From Streptomyces sp. CB02980 (GTDB taxonomy: Bacteria; Actinomycetota; Actinomycetes; Streptomycetales; Streptomycetaceae), in contig NZ_JACSCH020000005.1 in the NCBI RefSeq assembly GCF_014451325.2, positions 1-64,000 of the forward strand: 64,000 nucleotides of DNA. Direction: 5' to 3'. This document shows positions 34,479 to 44,373 of this stretch, in pieces. Position 1 is the stretch's first letter. Every line of letters begins with the position of its first letter. Made by a program: the position numbers and the translations under genes. Under the pieces are notes generated by a model. The model was not told the DNA's origin and searched no databases. It saw only the letters and a list, made by a program, of their open reading frames with translations.

Positions 34479-35891
34479 TCACGCCGTGCGGCGGACCAGC
34501 GCCAGATACATGGCGTCCGTACCGTGCACATGCGGCCAGAGCTGAAGGTCCGGACCGTCGCCGAGCGCCGGTACCCCCGGCAGCAGCGGGCGGGCGTCGA
34601 TCAGCTCGGCGCCGCCGACCTTCTTCAGGACGTCGTCGACGACCACCCGGGTCTCGGCGAGGTGCGGCGAGCAGGTCGCGTACCCCACGACACCGCCGAC
34701 CCTGACCGCGCCGAGCGCCTCCGTGAGCAGGGCGCGCTGGAGCGGCGCGAATCCGTCGAGGTCCTCGGGGCGACGGCGCCAGCGGGCCTCGGGGCGACGG
34801 CGCAGCGCGCCGAGGCCCGAGCAGGGCACGTCCATGAGGACCCGGTCGAAGGAGCCGGGGCGCCACGGCGGGCGGGTGCCGTCGGCGGCGATCACCTGGT
34901 ACGGGCCGGGGTTGCCGGCGAGGGCGCGCTCGACGAGGCGCGCGCGGTGCGGCTGCTTCTCGGAGGCGAGCAGGGCGGCACCCCGCTCGGAGGCGAGGGC
35001 CGCAAGGAGCGCGGCCTTGCCGCCGGGGCCCGCGCAGCCGTCGAGCCAGCGGGCATCGGGGCCGTCGAGCGGCGCGTTGGCGAGGGCGATCGCGACGAGC
35101 TGGCTGCCCTCGTCCTGGACGCCGGCCCGGCCGTCCTTGACCGCCTCGATGGCGCCGGGCTCGCCGCCCTCGGCCATCCGCACGGCGTACGGCGACCAAC
35201 GGCCCGGCAGGGTCTCGGTGGCCTCGGCGAGCTCGTCGGTGGTGGACCGGCCGGGACGGGCGACGAGGGTGACCTCGGGGCGCTCGTTGTCGGCCTCCAG
35301 GAGGTCCTCGATCCCGGCGCGGCCGCCGCCGAGCGAGTCCCAGAGCGCCGAGACGACCCAGCGGGGGTGCGAGTGGACGACGGCGAGGTGGTCCTCGGGG
35401 TCCGCGTCGTACGGCGGGGCGACCTGCGCCACCCAGGCGTCGAGGTCCTGCTGCGAGATCTTCCGCAGCACGGCGTTCACGAACTTGGCCCGCCCGTCGC
35501 CGAGTACGACCCGCGCCAGCTCGACGCTGGCGGAGACGGCGGCGTGGGTGGGGATCCGGGTGCCGAGCAGCTGGTGGGCGCCGAGCGCGAGCACGTCGAG
35601 GACGGGCGGGTCGACCTCGCGCAGCGGCCGGTCGATGCAGGCGGCGATGATCGCGTCGTACGTGCCCTGGCGGCGCAGCGTCCCGTAGACCAGCTCGGTC
35701 GCCAGCGCCGCGTCCCTGCTGTCGAAGTTCCCGCCCTCGCGGGCCTTCTTGAGGAGCGGCGGCAGCACCAGGTTCGCGTAGGCGTCCCGCTCGTCCACCG
35801 CCCTCAGCGCCTCGAAGGCGAGCATCCGGACGGGGTCCTTCTGGGGCCGCCGGTAGGGCTTGTGGGGACGGCTGCGTGCCTGCTCGCTCAA
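34479..35891 (-). CDS. rsmB: 16S rRNA (cytosine-967-C5)-methyltransferase
   Basis: 470 aa. I start at the TTG at 35891, with GGAG 7 bp upstream; there is no protein-like sequence beyond it. The N-terminus is a NusB-like RNA-binding domain (about 25-165). The C-terminal Rossmann methyltransferase has the SAM motif DGCAGPGGKAALLA and the two Cys motifs DVPCSGLGALRR and GYATCSPH of C5-methyltransferases. It modifies 16S rRNA. It is downstream of fmt on the same strand, the familiar fmt-rsmB pairing, here with 155 bp between them that contain a direct repeat. Confidence 0.93.
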   Translation of the reverse strand: MSEQARSRPHKPYRRPQKDPVRMLAFEALRAVDERDAYANLVLPPLLKKAREGGNFDSRDAALATELVYGTLRRQGTYDAIIAACIDRPLREVDPPVLDVLALGAHQLLGTRIPTHAAVSASVELARVVLGDGRAKFVNAVLRKISQQDLDAWVAQVAPPYDADPEDHLAVVHSHPRWVVSALWDSLGGGRAGIEDLLEADNERPEVTLVARPGRSTTDELAEATETLPGRWSPYAVRMAEGGEPGAIEAVKDGRAGVQDEGSQLVAIALANAPLDGPDARWLDGCAGPGGKAALLAALASERGAALLASEKQPHRARLVERALAGNPGPYQVIAADGTRPPWRPGSFDRVLMDVPCSGLGALRRRPEARWRRRPEDLDGFAPLQRALLTEALGAVRVGGVVGYATCSPHLAETRVVVDDVLKKVGGAELIDARPLLPGVPALGDGPDLQLWPHVHGTDAMYLALVRRTA

Positions 35892-35966
35892 AGGTGCTCC
35901 GCGTGACGAAATGACGAGGTCGAACCCCCCAAGCCTACGTCCGCCGCGCCCCGACCCGCTCCCGGG

Positions 35967-36030
35967 CCCGTGGGGACCTCGCCTCCCCTCGACACCCCGG
36001 CCCGTGGGGACCTCGCCTCCCCTCGACACC
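35967..36030. repeat. 30-bp perfect direct repeat between fmt and rsmB
   Basis: A 30-bp unit (beginning CCCGTGGGGACCTCGCC) occurs at 35967-35996 and again identically at 36001-36030, a 34-bp period. It lies outside both genes, so protein coding does not explain the identity. Confidence 0.85.
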
Positions 36031-36046
36031 GGGCCCTGAGGGGGCC

Positions 36047-36979
36047 TCAGACCCCGAGGACCTCGCCCGGCGCGATGCGCACGCCGCGCGCCCAGTCGGC
36101 GGCCTTCATCGGCTTCTTGCCCTGGGGCTGCACCCAGAGAAGCTCTACGGCGTACGAGCCGGTGCCCGCGTACACGTTGTTCTTGCCCGCGGCGAGCTGC
36201 CCCGGGGCCAGGTCCGTGCGGTCGGGCAGCGGGGTGACCTGGATCAGCTTGAGGCGCTCGCCCCGGAAGACCGTCCAGGCACCGGGGGCCGGGGTGCAGC
36301 CGCGGATCACGCGGTCCACCCGCAGCGCGGGGGCGGTGAAGTCGACGTGGGCGTCCTCGACCTGGATCTTCGGAGCGAGGGTGATCCCCTCGACCGGCTG
36401 CGGGACGGCCAGGAGCGAGCCGTCCTCGACGCCGTCCATGGTGGCGGCGAGCAGCCCGGCACCCGCGAACGCGAGCCGGGTGAGCAGGTCGCCGCTGGTG
36501 TCGGTCGGCCGGATGTCCTCGGTGACGACGCCGTAGACCGGGCCGGAGTCCAGGCCCTCCTCGATCAGGAAGGTTGACGCGCCCGTCACCTGGTCGCCCG
36601 CCATCAGCGAGTGCTGCACGGGGGCCGCGCCCCGCCAGGCCGGCAGCAGCGAGAAGTGCAGGTTGACCCAGCCACGGGCGGGGATGTCGAGGGCGACCTT
36701 GGGCAGCAGCGCGCCGTAGGCGACCACCGGGCAGCAGTCCGGGGCGATCTCCCGCAGCCGGGCGAGGAAGTCCTCGTCACGGGGCCTGGCCGGCTTCAGG
36801 ACCTCGATCCCGGCCTCCTCCGCCCGCTGGGCCACCGGGCTGGCGACGAGATGCCGGCCGCGCCCCGCCGGGGCGTCCGGCCGGGTGACGACGGCGGCCA
36901 CCTCGTGCCGGCCGGAGGCGAGCAGGGCGTCCAGGGCGGGAACGGCGACCTCGGGGGTGCCTGCGAAGACGAGCTTCAT
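36047..36979 (-). CDS. fmt: Methionyl-tRNA formyltransferase
   Basis: 310 aa; formylates initiator Met-tRNA with 10-formyltetrahydrofolate. The N-terminal [19 protein letters not shown], the catalytic [20 protein letters not shown] (Asn, His) and the [16 protein letters not shown] loop with catalytic Asp are intact. The C-terminal OB-like tRNA-binding domain (about 210-310) is present. The ATG is at 36979. A short untranslated region upstream abuts the divergent HTH gene region. Confidence 0.96.
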   Translation of the reverse strand: MKLVFAGTPEVAVPALDALLASGRHEVAAVVTRPDAPAGRGRHLVASPVAQRAEEAGIEVLKPARPRDEDFLARLREIAPDCCPVVAYGALLPKVALDIPARGWVNLHFSLLPAWRGAAPVQHSLMAGDQVTGASTFLIEEGLDSGPVYGVVTEDIRPTDTSGDLLTRLAFAGAGLLAATMDGVEDGSLLAVPQPVEGITLAPKIQVEDAHVDFTAPALRVDRVIRGCTPAPGAWTVFRGERLKLIQVTPLPDRTDLAPGQLAAGKNNVYAGTGSYAVELLWVQPQGKKPMKAADWARGVRIAPGEVLGV

Positions 36980-37239
36980 GAGTGTCGACTGCCTGTCTCT
37001 CCGGGGGCTTTACGGGCAGCGCACCAGTCTAGGGCGCGTCCGGCTCCGGGGCGCCGCGGCCCCGGCGCCCCGGACGGAGGGGGCGTACGGAAGGACGAGC
37101 GCCCCCGCGCATATGCGTGTACGCCCCCGCAGCGTGACCCAACCCCGGGTGGCGCGTTGGTCAAGAGAGATTGACCGAATCGGGTCGCCGTTCCCCCCTG
37201 CGGCCCTTCCCTTTACATGCCGGTTCGAGAGGCTTTCAC

Positions 37240-37758
37240 ATGGCCGACCACGCAACCCACGACGCCCAGGCTCGGGCGAGTCTGCACCTGCTGGTGCGGG
37301 ACATCGAGCGGGTCCGGCGGCAGGTGGACGCACTGCGCACGCTCACGGCCCAGCTGGGCAATGTCTACCGCCCACGCCGCTCCGGCCCGTCCACGGGCTT
37401 CGTCGTCTACGGGCGGGCCCCCGCCCCCACCGTTCGTCTCGCCCAGGAGCTGCGGGACAGTGTCGAGACGCTGGTGACCGCCGCGGTCGACTTCGACCGC
37501 TCGCTCGGGTTCTCCTGGGACGCGGTGGGCTCCGCGCTCGGAGTCACCAAGCAGGCGGTCCACCGCCGTTACGGTGCCCGGCGCGCGCCTCAGCCGGGCG
37601 TCGGCATCGACCAGGACCCGATCGTGGAGCCGAGCGCGACCCGCACGCTCCCCTCGGTGCCCGCCGCCCGCTCGATGCCCCCGCAGCCGACCTCGGGCAG
37701 CGCCTCCCTCCGCGAGGAGCCGCGGACGTCGGCCTTCCCCGGCCCCCGTAACGGCTGA
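37240..37758 (+). CDS. Small helix-turn-helix protein, conserved hypothetical
   Basis: 172 aa. I start at the ATG at 37240, preceded by GAGAGG. A helical N-terminal half ([26 protein letters not shown]) leads to [22 protein letters not shown] (about 88-109), a clear helix-turn-helix with the turn at ALGVT, followed by a Pro/Ser/Arg-rich disordered tail of about 60 residues. The layout suggests a small DNA-binding protein. No target or ligand is evident. It is encoded between divergent fmt and convergent priA. Confidence 0.75.
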   Translation: MADHATHDAQARASLHLLVRDIERVRRQVDALRTLTAQLGNVYRPRRSGPSTGFVVYGRAPAPTVRLAQELRDSVETLVTAAVDFDRSLGFSWDAVGSALGVTKQAVHRRYGARRAPQPGVGIDQDPIVEPSATRTLPSVPAARSMPPQPTSGSASLREEPRTSAFPGPRNG

Positions 37759-37776
37759 CCCGCGAACGCCCCACAC

Positions 37777-37806
37777 GGCCGTCCGTCCCCACGGGGGCGG
37801 ACGGCC
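37777..37806. terminator. Convergent terminator, 14-bp stem
   Basis: GGCCGTCCGTCCCC pairs (one G-T) with its complement across a 2-nt loop, just after the HTH gene. It can also block transcription arriving from priA. Confidence 0.7.
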
Positions 37807-37899
37807 GCCCCATGTGCCGGGCGCTCAGGGCGATGCCACCACGGCCGCCCCATGTGCCGCCCGGGCAAGGCCGTGCCACAGCGGCCGCCCCGGGTTCCG
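37801..37899. repeat. About 40-bp imperfect tandem repeat before priA end
   Basis: A 19-bp block (ACGGCCGCCCCATGTGCCG) at 37801-37819 recurs exactly at 37841-37859. A third diverged copy starts near 37881. The units also share downstream GGGC...GCCAC segments, so the period is 40 bp. Confidence 0.7.
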
Positions 37900-37925
37900 C
37901 CCGCCCGCTCGACGCCCCGCGACGG

Positions 37926-40064
37926 TCAGCCGATGTCCGGCGGGTCCACCCGGATCCGCACCGGGTCCCCGCCGCCCCGCGTCATCCGGGCCGCCCTGGC
38001 CTGCTTGAGCGCGGTCGCCAGGGCCGCGCCGCTGCCCGGCGGCACCCGGACCAGGGCGCGCTCCCACTGCTCCCCCGGCGGCGGGTCGCCCGGCCTCCGG
38101 GGTCCCCCGGGGCGGACCACCGGCAGCGGCACCGGGCCGAGCACCTCGGCGTCGGCGGGCAGCCCCGCCGCGGCGAGGAGACCTTCGACGGCCTCCGGCG
38201 GACCGGTGACCGCCGCCATCCGGGAGACCGGCGGGAAGCCCAGCTCGGCCCGTTCGGCCAGCTCGCGCTGGGCGTGCCCGACCGGGTCCCAGCGGACGAG
38301 CGCCTGGACGGGGCGGAGCGTCGGCTCGGCGACCACGACCACGGTGCCGCCGTCGGGCTGGCCCCGTACGAGCGAGGCCGCGTCGATCCAGCGGCGCAGT
38401 GCCTCCTCGCCCGCGCGCAGATCGGGTCGGCCGAGCATGGCCCAGCCGTCGAGGAGCAGCGCGGCCGCGTAGCCGCCCTCGGCGACCGGCTCGGCGCCGG
38501 GGGTGCAGACGACGAGCGCGGGGCGCCCGGGCACGGTGTCCAGGATGTGGTCCCGCCCCGAGGTCCTGACCGGCACCGCCGGGAACGCCCGGCCGAGCTC
38601 CTCCGCCGTCCGGCGCGCGCCGACGACCTGGGCCCGCAGCCTGGTCGAGCCGCACTCCACGCAGTGCCAGTCGGAGGCCCCGCGCCCGCACCAGCCGCAG
38701 TGCAGCTCCTGCTGCTCGGGGGCCTCCAGGGGCCCGGCGCAGTGGCGGCAGCGGGCGGGCGTCCGGCACCGCTCGCAGGCGAGCCTCGGTACGTACCCCC
38801 GGCGGGGCACCTGGACCAGGACCGGCCCGGTCTTCAGCCCTTCGCGCACGGTCTGCCAGGCCAGCGAGGGCAGCCGGGCGGCGCGCGCGGCCTCGTCGCG
38901 GGCCAGTTCGCCGTCGCCCACGGTCCGGATCAGCGGGGCGGCCCTGCGGACCTGCTCGCGTCCGGCGAACAGCGTCTTGGCCCAGCCGGACTCGACGAGC
39001 TGGGCGGCCTCGACGGTGCAGCCGGTGCTGCCGAGGAGGAAGGCGCAGCGATCGTGGGCGGCGCGGAGCAGCAGGACCTCGCGCGCGTGGGGCTGCGGGG
39101 CGTGCAGCTCGCTGTGACTGCCGTCGCCGTCGTCCCAGATGACGACGAGCCCGAGGTCCCGGACGGGGGCGAACATCGCGGCCCGGGTGCCGACGACGGC
39201 CCGTACCGCGCCGCGCCGCACGGCGAGCCACTGCCCGTACCGCTTCTCGGGGCCCGCCTCTGCGGTGAGCAGGGCGTGCCGCCCCTCCCCCAGGACGGTG
39301 GTGAGCGCCTCGTCGACCCGCCCCGCCGCACGACCGTCGGGTACGACGACGAGGGCGCCCCGGCCGGAGGCCAGGGTGGCGCCGACGGCGCGGGCGATCT
39401 CCTCGGCCCAGTGCGGTCCCGGGAGCGCGTTCCAGACGGCCCGGGGTGTCCCACCGCGCGCGAGGGAGTCGAGGAAGGCGGGCCCCCGCTCGTACCGCGT
39501 CCAGCTGCCCGGTTCCGGCGCGGCGGGCGGTGGCAGCGGCTCGGGAGAGGGGCGCCCCTCGGCGCGGGCGCTGCGCGGCGGCACGGCGAGCTGGAGCACG
39601 TCGGCGAGGCTTCCGGCGTACCGGTCGGCGACGGCACGGGCGAGCCCGAGCAGTTCGGGGCCGAGGACCGGTTCCGGGGAGACGACGTCGGCGAGTGCGG
39701 CCAGGGGTCCTGAGTAGTCGGAGGTGGCCCGGCGCTCGACGAGGAAGCCGTCGATGAGCCGTCCGCCCTCCCGGCGTCCGTTCTTGACCTGGTGCGCCCC
39801 CGCGCCGAACCGCACCCGCACCCGTACCCCGGGCCGGGCGACCTCGTCGAGTTCCTCGGGGACCGCGTAGTCGAAGAACTGGTCGAGATGGAGCGACCCC
39901 TTGTTCACGACGACCCGCGCGACGGGCAGCTCCTTGGCCAGCGCGGCCCCGCGCCAGGTCCGCGGCTTGGCGCGCGGCACCTTCGCCTGCCGCACGGTCT
40001 CCCGAATGAGCGCGAGCTGCTCGGGTTCAGCGGTCTCGCCGGGATTCTCTTTCTCGCTGCTCAC
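37926..40064 (-). CDS. priA: Primosome protein PriA, helicase-degenerate actinobacterial form
   Basis: 712 aa from the GTG at 40064. The N-terminal 3'-DNA-binding domain (VARVVVNKGSLHLDQFFDYAVPEEL) and the four CxxC zinc pairs (CERC, CRHC, CGWC, CVEC) are clear. The helicase core is eroded. The Walker A position reads ASGRGALVVVPDGRAAG with no GxGKT, and the DEAH region reads VIWDDGDGSHSEL, so ATP hydrolysis is unlikely. Actinobacterial PriA is known for this loss. It probably still loads replication proteins at stalled forks. Located downstream of metK with a terminator between them. Confidence 0.92.
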   Translation of the reverse strand: MSSEKENPGETAEPEQLALIRETVRQAKVPRAKPRTWRGAALAKELPVARVVVNKGSLHLDQFFDYAVPEELDEVARPGVRVRVRFGAGAHQVKNGRREGGRLIDGFLVERRATSDYSGPLAALADVVSPEPVLGPELLGLARAVADRYAGSLADVLQLAVPPRSARAEGRPSPEPLPPPAAPEPGSWTRYERGPAFLDSLARGGTPRAVWNALPGPHWAEEIARAVGATLASGRGALVVVPDGRAAGRVDEALTTVLGEGRHALLTAEAGPEKRYGQWLAVRRGAVRAVVGTRAAMFAPVRDLGLVVIWDDGDGSHSELHAPQPHAREVLLLRAAHDRCAFLLGSTGCTVEAAQLVESGWAKTLFAGREQVRRAAPLIRTVGDGELARDEAARAARLPSLAWQTVREGLKTGPVLVQVPRRGYVPRLACERCRTPARCRHCAGPLEAPEQQELHCGWCGRGASDWHCVECGSTRLRAQVVGARRTAEELGRAFPAVPVRTSGRDHILDTVPGRPALVVCTPGAEPVAEGGYAAALLLDGWAMLGRPDLRAGEEALRRWIDAASLVRGQPDGGTVVVVAEPTLRPVQALVRWDPVGHAQRELAERAELGFPPVSRMAAVTGPPEAVEGLLAAAGLPADAEVLGPVPLPVVRPGGPRRPGDPPPGEQWERALVRVPPGSGAALATALKQARAARMTRGGGDPVRIRVDPPDIG

Positions 40065-40103
40065 AGCCCCATACCTACCAGACGCCACCGACAGCCGGGC
40101 ATG

Positions 40104-40139
40104 CCGAAGCCCGGCACCCCGAGGGGTACCGGGCTTCGG
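40104..40139 (-). terminator. metK terminator
   Basis: CCGAAGCCCGG and its complement form an 11-bp stem with an inner CCCC/GGGG extension, 18 bp past the metK stop. Confidence 0.8.
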
Positions 40140-40157
40140 TCGGGTGTGTCCGGGGAC

Positions 40158-41366
40158 CTACAGGCCGGCGGCCTGCTTCAGGGCGTCCACGCGGTCCGTG
40201 CGCTCCCAGGTGAAGTCCGGCAGCTCACGGCCGAAGTGGCCGTAGGCGGCGGTCTGGGAGTAGATCGGGCGGAGCAGGTCGAGGTCACGGATGATCGCGG
40301 CCGGGCGGAGGTCGAAGACCTCGGCGATGGCGTTCTCGATCTTCTCGTTGTCGACGGTGTTGGTGCCGAAGGTCTCGACGAAGAGACCGACGGGCTCGGC
40401 CTTGCCGATCGCGTAGGCGACCTGGACCTCGCAGCGCGCGGCGAGGCCGGCGGCGACGACGTTCTTGGCGACCCAGCGCATGGCGTAGGCGGCCGAGCGG
40501 TCGACCTTGGACGGGTCCTTGCCGGAGAAGGCGCCGCCACCGTGGCGGGCCATGCCGCCGTAGGTGTCGATGATGATCTTGCGGCCGGTGAGGCCGGCGT
40601 CGCCCATCGGGCCGCCGATCTCGAAGCGGCCGGTCGGGTTCACCAGGAGGCGGTAGCCGTCGGTGTCGAGCTTGATGCCGTCCTCGACGAGCTGCTTGAG
40701 CACGTACTCGACGACGAACTCGCGGATGTCGGGCGCGAGCAGCGACTCCAGGTCGATGTCGGACGCGTGCTGCGAGGAGACGACGACCGTGTCGAGGCGG
40801 ACGGCCTTGTCGCCGTCGTACTCGATGGTGACCTGGGTCTTGCCGTCGGGGCGCAGGTACGGGATGGTGCCGTTCTTGCGGACCTCGGTCAGCCGGCGGG
40901 AGAGCCGGTGCGCGATGTGGATCGGCAGCGGCATCAGCTCGGGGGTCTCGTCCGACGCGTAGCCGAACATCAGGCCCTGGTCGCCGGCGCCCTGCTTGTC
41001 CAGCTCGTCCTCATCGCCCTCGACCCGCTGCTCGTACGCGGTGTCCACGCCCTGGGCGATGTCCGGGGACTGAGACCCGATGGACACCGACACGCCGCAG
41101 GAGGCGCCGTCGAAGCCCTTCTTCGAGGAGTCGTAACCGATCTCGAGGATCTTGTTCCGGACGAGGGTCGGGATGTCCGCCCACGCCTTGGTGGTCACCT
41201 CACCGGCGACGTGCACGAGGCCGGTGGTGATCAGCGTCTCGACGGCGACGCGCGAGGTGGGGTCCTCTCGCAGCAGTGCGTCGAGGATGGTGTCGCTGAT
41301 CTGGTCAGCGATCTTGTCGGGGTGTCCCTCGGTGACGGACTCCGAGGTGAACAGACGACGGGACAC
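40158..41366 (-). CDS. metK: S-adenosylmethionine synthetase
   Basis: 402 aa from the GTG at 41366 with GGGAG upstream. The ATP/metal motifs [15 protein letters not shown] and [12 protein letters not shown], and the phosphate loop [19 protein letters not shown] are complete. It makes SAM from methionine and ATP. SAM level is known to affect development and antibiotic production in Streptomyces. I looked for a SAM riboswitch in the 236-bp upstream region and saw none. Confidence 0.97.
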   Translation of the reverse strand: MSRRLFTSESVTEGHPDKIADQISDTILDALLREDPTSRVAVETLITTGLVHVAGEVTTKAWADIPTLVRNKILEIGYDSSKKGFDGASCGVSVSIGSQSPDIAQGVDTAYEQRVEGDEDELDKQGAGDQGLMFGYASDETPELMPLPIHIAHRLSRRLTEVRKNGTIPYLRPDGKTQVTIEYDGDKAVRLDTVVVSSQHASDIDLESLLAPDIREFVVEYVLKQLVEDGIKLDTDGYRLLVNPTGRFEIGGPMGDAGLTGRKIIIDTYGGMARHGGGAFSGKDPSKVDRSAAYAMRWVAKNVVAAGLAARCEVQVAYAIGKAEPVGLFVETFGTNTVDNEKIENAIAEVFDLRPAAIIRDLDLLRPIYSQTAAYGHFGRELPDFTWERTDRVDALKQAAGL

Positions 41367-41602
41367 AACGCTCCCTGGGGTTGCAGCGGCTGCTGGCTCT
41401 TCTTTGACGGACCGGCAGGGGGCTGCGCCCCAAGACGTTCCGTGGACAGTCTATCGGTCGTGGTCGCGGGATGGACCAGGTGTCTCGCCTGGCGAATGCC
41501 CTGAGCGGGTGAATCCGGCCGCTTCGCGGCGGGTGAACCCCCTGATGGGGCGTACATCACACGCGCCCCGCTGGATTCGTGGTCCTCGCGGGGCCGGATG
41601 CG

Positions 41603-42814
41603 TCAGGTCGTGGCGCGCAGCCGCGGCAGGACCAGGTCCCAGACCGTCTCGGCGAGCGCTTCCTTCGGACCGTGCGGTACGGGGGTCTCGGCGCCGTCCG
41701 AGGCGAGCACGACGGCCTCGTTCTCCTCGGAGCCGAAGGTCTTGCGCTCCCCCACCTCGTTGACGACGAGGAGGTCGCAGCCCTTGCGGCGGAGCTTCTC
41801 GCGGCCGTTGGCGAGGACGTCGTCGGTCTCGGCGGCGAAGCCGACGACCACCTGACCCGGCCGGGCGCGGTCGGCGGAGATCTCGGCGAGGACGTCGGGG
41901 TTGCGGACGAGCTCGACGGTGGGCGCTCCGCCGTCGTCCTTCTTCTTGATCTTCCCGGTGGCGTAGACGGCCGGGCGGAAGTCGGCCACGGCGGCCGCCA
42001 TGACCACGGCGTCGGCGTCGGCGACGGCCTTGAGCACGGCCTCGCGGAGCTGGAGGGCGGTGCCGACGTGGACGACGTCGACGCCGGCCGGGTCCGGGAT
42101 GCCGGTGTTGGCCTCGACGAGGGTGACCCGGGCTCCCCGGGCGGCGGCGGCCCGCGCGAGCGCGTACCCCTGCTTCCCGGAGGAGCGGTTGCCCAGGTAG
42201 CGGACGGGGTCGAGGGGCTCCCGGGTGCCGCCGGCGCTGACCACGACGTGCCGTCCCACGAGGTCGGGGGCCGCGGTGCCGCGGGTGAGGATCCTCCGGC
42301 AGATCTCGAAGATCTCCGCCGGGTCGGGCAGCCGGCCCTTGCCGGTGTCGACGCCGGTGAGGCGGCCGACGGCCGGCTCGATGACGACGGCGCCGCGTCG
42401 GCGCAGGGTCGCCACGTTCTCCTGGGTCGCCGGGTGCTCCCACATCTCGGTGTGCATGGCGGGGGCGAAGACGACGGGACAGCGCGCGGTGAGCAGCGTA
42501 TTGGTGAGCAGGTCGTCCGCGAGGCCGTGGGCGGCCTTGGCGAGCATGTCCGCGGTGGCGGGGGCGACCACGACGAGGTCGGCGGCCTGGCCGATCCGGA
42601 CGTGCGGCACCTCGTGGACGCTCTCCCACACCTCGGTCGAGACCGGGTTGCCGGAGAGCGCGGACCAGGTGGCGGCACCGACGAAGTGAAGGGCGGAGTC
42701 GGTGGGGACGACGCGGACGTCGTGGCCCGACTCGGTGAGCCGCCTGAGCAGCTCGCAGGCCTTGTAGGCAGCGATGCCGCCGCTGACCCCCAGAACGACC
42801 TTCGGCTTGGTCAC
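41603..42814 (-). CDS. coaBC: Bifunctional phosphopantothenoylcysteine decarboxylase/synthetase
   Basis: 403 aa. I use the GTG at 42814; the adjacent GTG at 42817 is equally possible. The N-terminal CoaC part has VSGGIAAYKA, VAPATADMLAKAAHG and APAMHTEMWEHPA. The C-terminal CoaB part has GGTREPLDPVRYLGNRSSGKQG and the CTP-binding KIKKKDDG. It makes 4-phosphopantetheine for coenzyme A in two steps. It is between metK and rpoZ on the same strand with a terminator after rpoZ, so it has its own promoter. Confidence 0.96.
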   Translation of the reverse strand: MTKPKVVLGVSGGIAAYKACELLRRLTESGHDVRVVPTDSALHFVGAATWSALSGNPVSTEVWESVHEVPHVRIGQAADLVVVAPATADMLAKAAHGLADDLLTNTLLTARCPVVFAPAMHTEMWEHPATQENVATLRRRGAVVIEPAVGRLTGVDTGKGRLPDPAEIFEICRRILTRGTAAPDLVGRHVVVSAGGTREPLDPVRYLGNRSSGKQGYALARAAAARGARVTLVEANTGIPDPAGVDVVHVGTALQLREAVLKAVADADAVVMAAAVADFRPAVYATGKIKKKDDGGAPTVELVRNPDVLAEISADRARPGQVVVGFAAETDDVLANGREKLRRKGCDLLVVNEVGERKTFGSEENEAVVLASDGAETPVPHGPKEALAETVWDLVLPRLRATT

Positions 42815-42856
42815 CACTGCCACTCCCCGCACTCGGATGCCTACGACTCCATGAGA

Positions 42857-42895
42857 CACCACAGGCCCGACGGATGTTCCGCCGGGCCTGTGGTG
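42857..42895 (-). terminator. gmk-rpoZ terminator, 13-bp stem
   Basis: CACCACAGGCCCG pairs perfectly with its complement over a 13-nt loop, directly after the rpoZ stop. Confidence 0.8.
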
Positions 42896-42911
42896 AATGA
42901 ACGTGACGTGC

Positions 42912-43184
42912 TTACGTGGCCGGGCCCTCGATGGCCTCGGACGTCAGCAGACCCGCGTTGATCTCGCGCAGGGCGATCGAGAGCGGCTTCTCGTGGACGT
43001 GGGTGTCGACCAGCGGACCCACGTACTCCAGCAGGCCCTCGCCGAGCTGGGAGTAGTACGCATTGATCTGACGCGCGCGCTTGGCCGCGTAGATCACGAG
43101 GCTGTACTTCGAGTCCGTGGCCTCGAGCAGCTCGTCGATCGGCGGGTTGATGATGCCCTCGGGCGCGGTGATGGAAGAGGACAC
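42912..43184 (-). CDS. rpoZ: RNA polymerase omega subunit
   Basis: 90 aa. [32 protein letters not shown] is the omega signature region (here [17 protein letters not shown]). It helps assemble and stabilise the beta-prime subunit and, in Streptomyces, mutants have morphological and antibiotic phenotypes. It lies 65 bp after gmk on the same strand, the standard gmk-rpoZ pair. Confidence 0.96.
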   Translation of the reverse strand: MSSSITAPEGIINPPIDELLEATDSKYSLVIYAAKRARQINAYYSQLGEGLLEYVGPLVDTHVHEKPLSIALREINAGLLTSEAIEGPAT

Positions 43185-43249
43185 GCTCTACCTTCCGAAG
43201 ATGGAAAAAAGGATCGGACAGCCGTTGGGTGTCCGGGGGAACAAGTGGA

Positions 43250-43822
43250 TCATTCCCCAGAAGTCAACAGCATCAACGTTAGCAGCTCACGTGCAACGTC
43301 CTCGACGGAGGTGTTGACGAGCGTGGTGTCGAACTCCGATTCGGCGGCCAGCTCGACCTTCGCGGCGGCGAGACGGCGCTCGATGACCTCGGGCGACTCG
43401 GTGCCGCGGCCGGTGAGGCGGCGGACCAGCTCCTCCCAGCTCGGCGGGGCCAGGAAGACCAGCTGGGACTCGGGCATCGAGTCCTTCACCTGGCGGGCGC
43501 CCTGGAGGTCGATCTCCAGGAGCACGGGCTCGCCGGCGTCGAGGCGGTCGAGGACCGCGCGGCGCGGGGTGCCGTACCGGTTGCCCGCGAACTCGGCCCA
43601 TTCGAGGAGCTCACCGTTGGCGATCAGCTTGTCGAACTCGTCGTCCGTCACGAAGAAGTAGTGGACGCCGTGCTTCTCGCCGGGGCGGGGCTTCCGTGTC
43701 GTCGCCGACACCGAGAGCCAGACCTCGGGGTGGACCTTGCGCATATGAGCGACGACCGTGCTCTTGCCGACCCCTGAGGGGCCGGAGAGCACGGTCAGCC
43801 GCGGACGTACCTCTGCTGCCAT
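43250..43822 (-). CDS. gmk: Guanylate kinase
   Basis: 190 aa. The P-loop is [10 protein letters not shown], followed by the GMP-binding [19 protein letters not shown] and the [13 protein letters not shown] segment. It phosphorylates GMP to GDP. It sits 73 bp after the sIHF gene and 65 bp before rpoZ on the same strand, linking purine nucleotide supply with the transcription machinery in position only. Confidence 0.97.
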   Translation of the reverse strand: MAAEVRPRLTVLSGPSGVGKSTVVAHMRKVHPEVWLSVSATTRKPRPGEKHGVHYFFVTDDEFDKLIANGELLEWAEFAGNRYGTPRRAVLDRLDAGEPVLLEIDLQGARQVKDSMPESQLVFLAPPSWEELVRRLTGRGTESPEVIERRLAAAKVELAAESEFDTTLVNTSVEDVARELLTLMLLTSGE

Positions 43823-43895
43823 GCAGCGATTATTCCAGCTTTACCGGTGTGCCCGGGACGCGTGTCCCGGATCGGGAGCCGGACCGGTCACCTGA

Positions 43896-44219
43896 TCAGG
43901 CGCCGGTGCTGCCGAACTCGCGCTCCAGGGAGGCGATCTGGTTGGAACCGAGACCGCGCACCCGGCGGCTCTCGGAGATGCCGAGCCGCTCCATGATCTG
44001 CTTGGCGCGGACCTTGCCCACGCCGGGCAGGGACTCGAGCAGCGCGGAGACCTTCATCTTGCCGATGACGTCGTTCTCCTGGCCGGTCTTGATGACCTCA
44101 TGGAGGGAGGCGCCGGAGTGCTTGAGTCGATTCTTGACCTCGGCCCGCTCCCGGCGAGCCGCGGCGGCCTTTTCGAGCGCGGCTGCGCGCTGTTCAGGGG
44201 TAAGGGGCGGAAGAGCCAC
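43896..44219 (-). CDS. sihf: Integration host factor, actinobacterial type (sIHF)
   Basis: 107 aa from the GTG at 44219, the length of the S. coelicolor protein. A long N-terminal helix rich in Ala, Lys and Glu (LTPEQRAAALEKAAAARRERAEVKNRL) precedes a helix-two-turn-helix domain with LPGVGKVRAKQIMERLGI and SRRVRGLGSNQIASLEREF. It is a nucleoid-associated protein that binds and bends DNA, affects topology and is needed for normal sporulation and metabolite production in Streptomyces. The start upstream at 44294 would add residues that do not look like protein. Confidence 0.95.
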   Translation of the reverse strand: MALPPLTPEQRAAALEKAAAARRERAEVKNRLKHSGASLHEVIKTGQENDVIGKMKVSALLESLPGVGKVRAKQIMERLGISESRRVRGLGSNQIASLEREFGSTGA

Positions 44220-44373
44220 GCCTACGTCACCTCGGATGTCGATCTGTCGGATACGGACCGGTGAGGAACCTCGCGCCCCACACCAGTGGAGCAACGCTCA
44301 ACGGAGTGGTCGTTGAACGCCTGCTCTGCCCCGGAGACTAGCGGCCGAGGCCGCTCCAGTCAGCGAGAACGGA

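Noticed and set aside
41367..41602. SAM riboswitch or other leader upstream of metK
   Set aside because: I could not find the conserved blocks of any SAM riboswitch class; only short imperfect repeats (GCGGGTGAA copies near 41504-41536) are visible.
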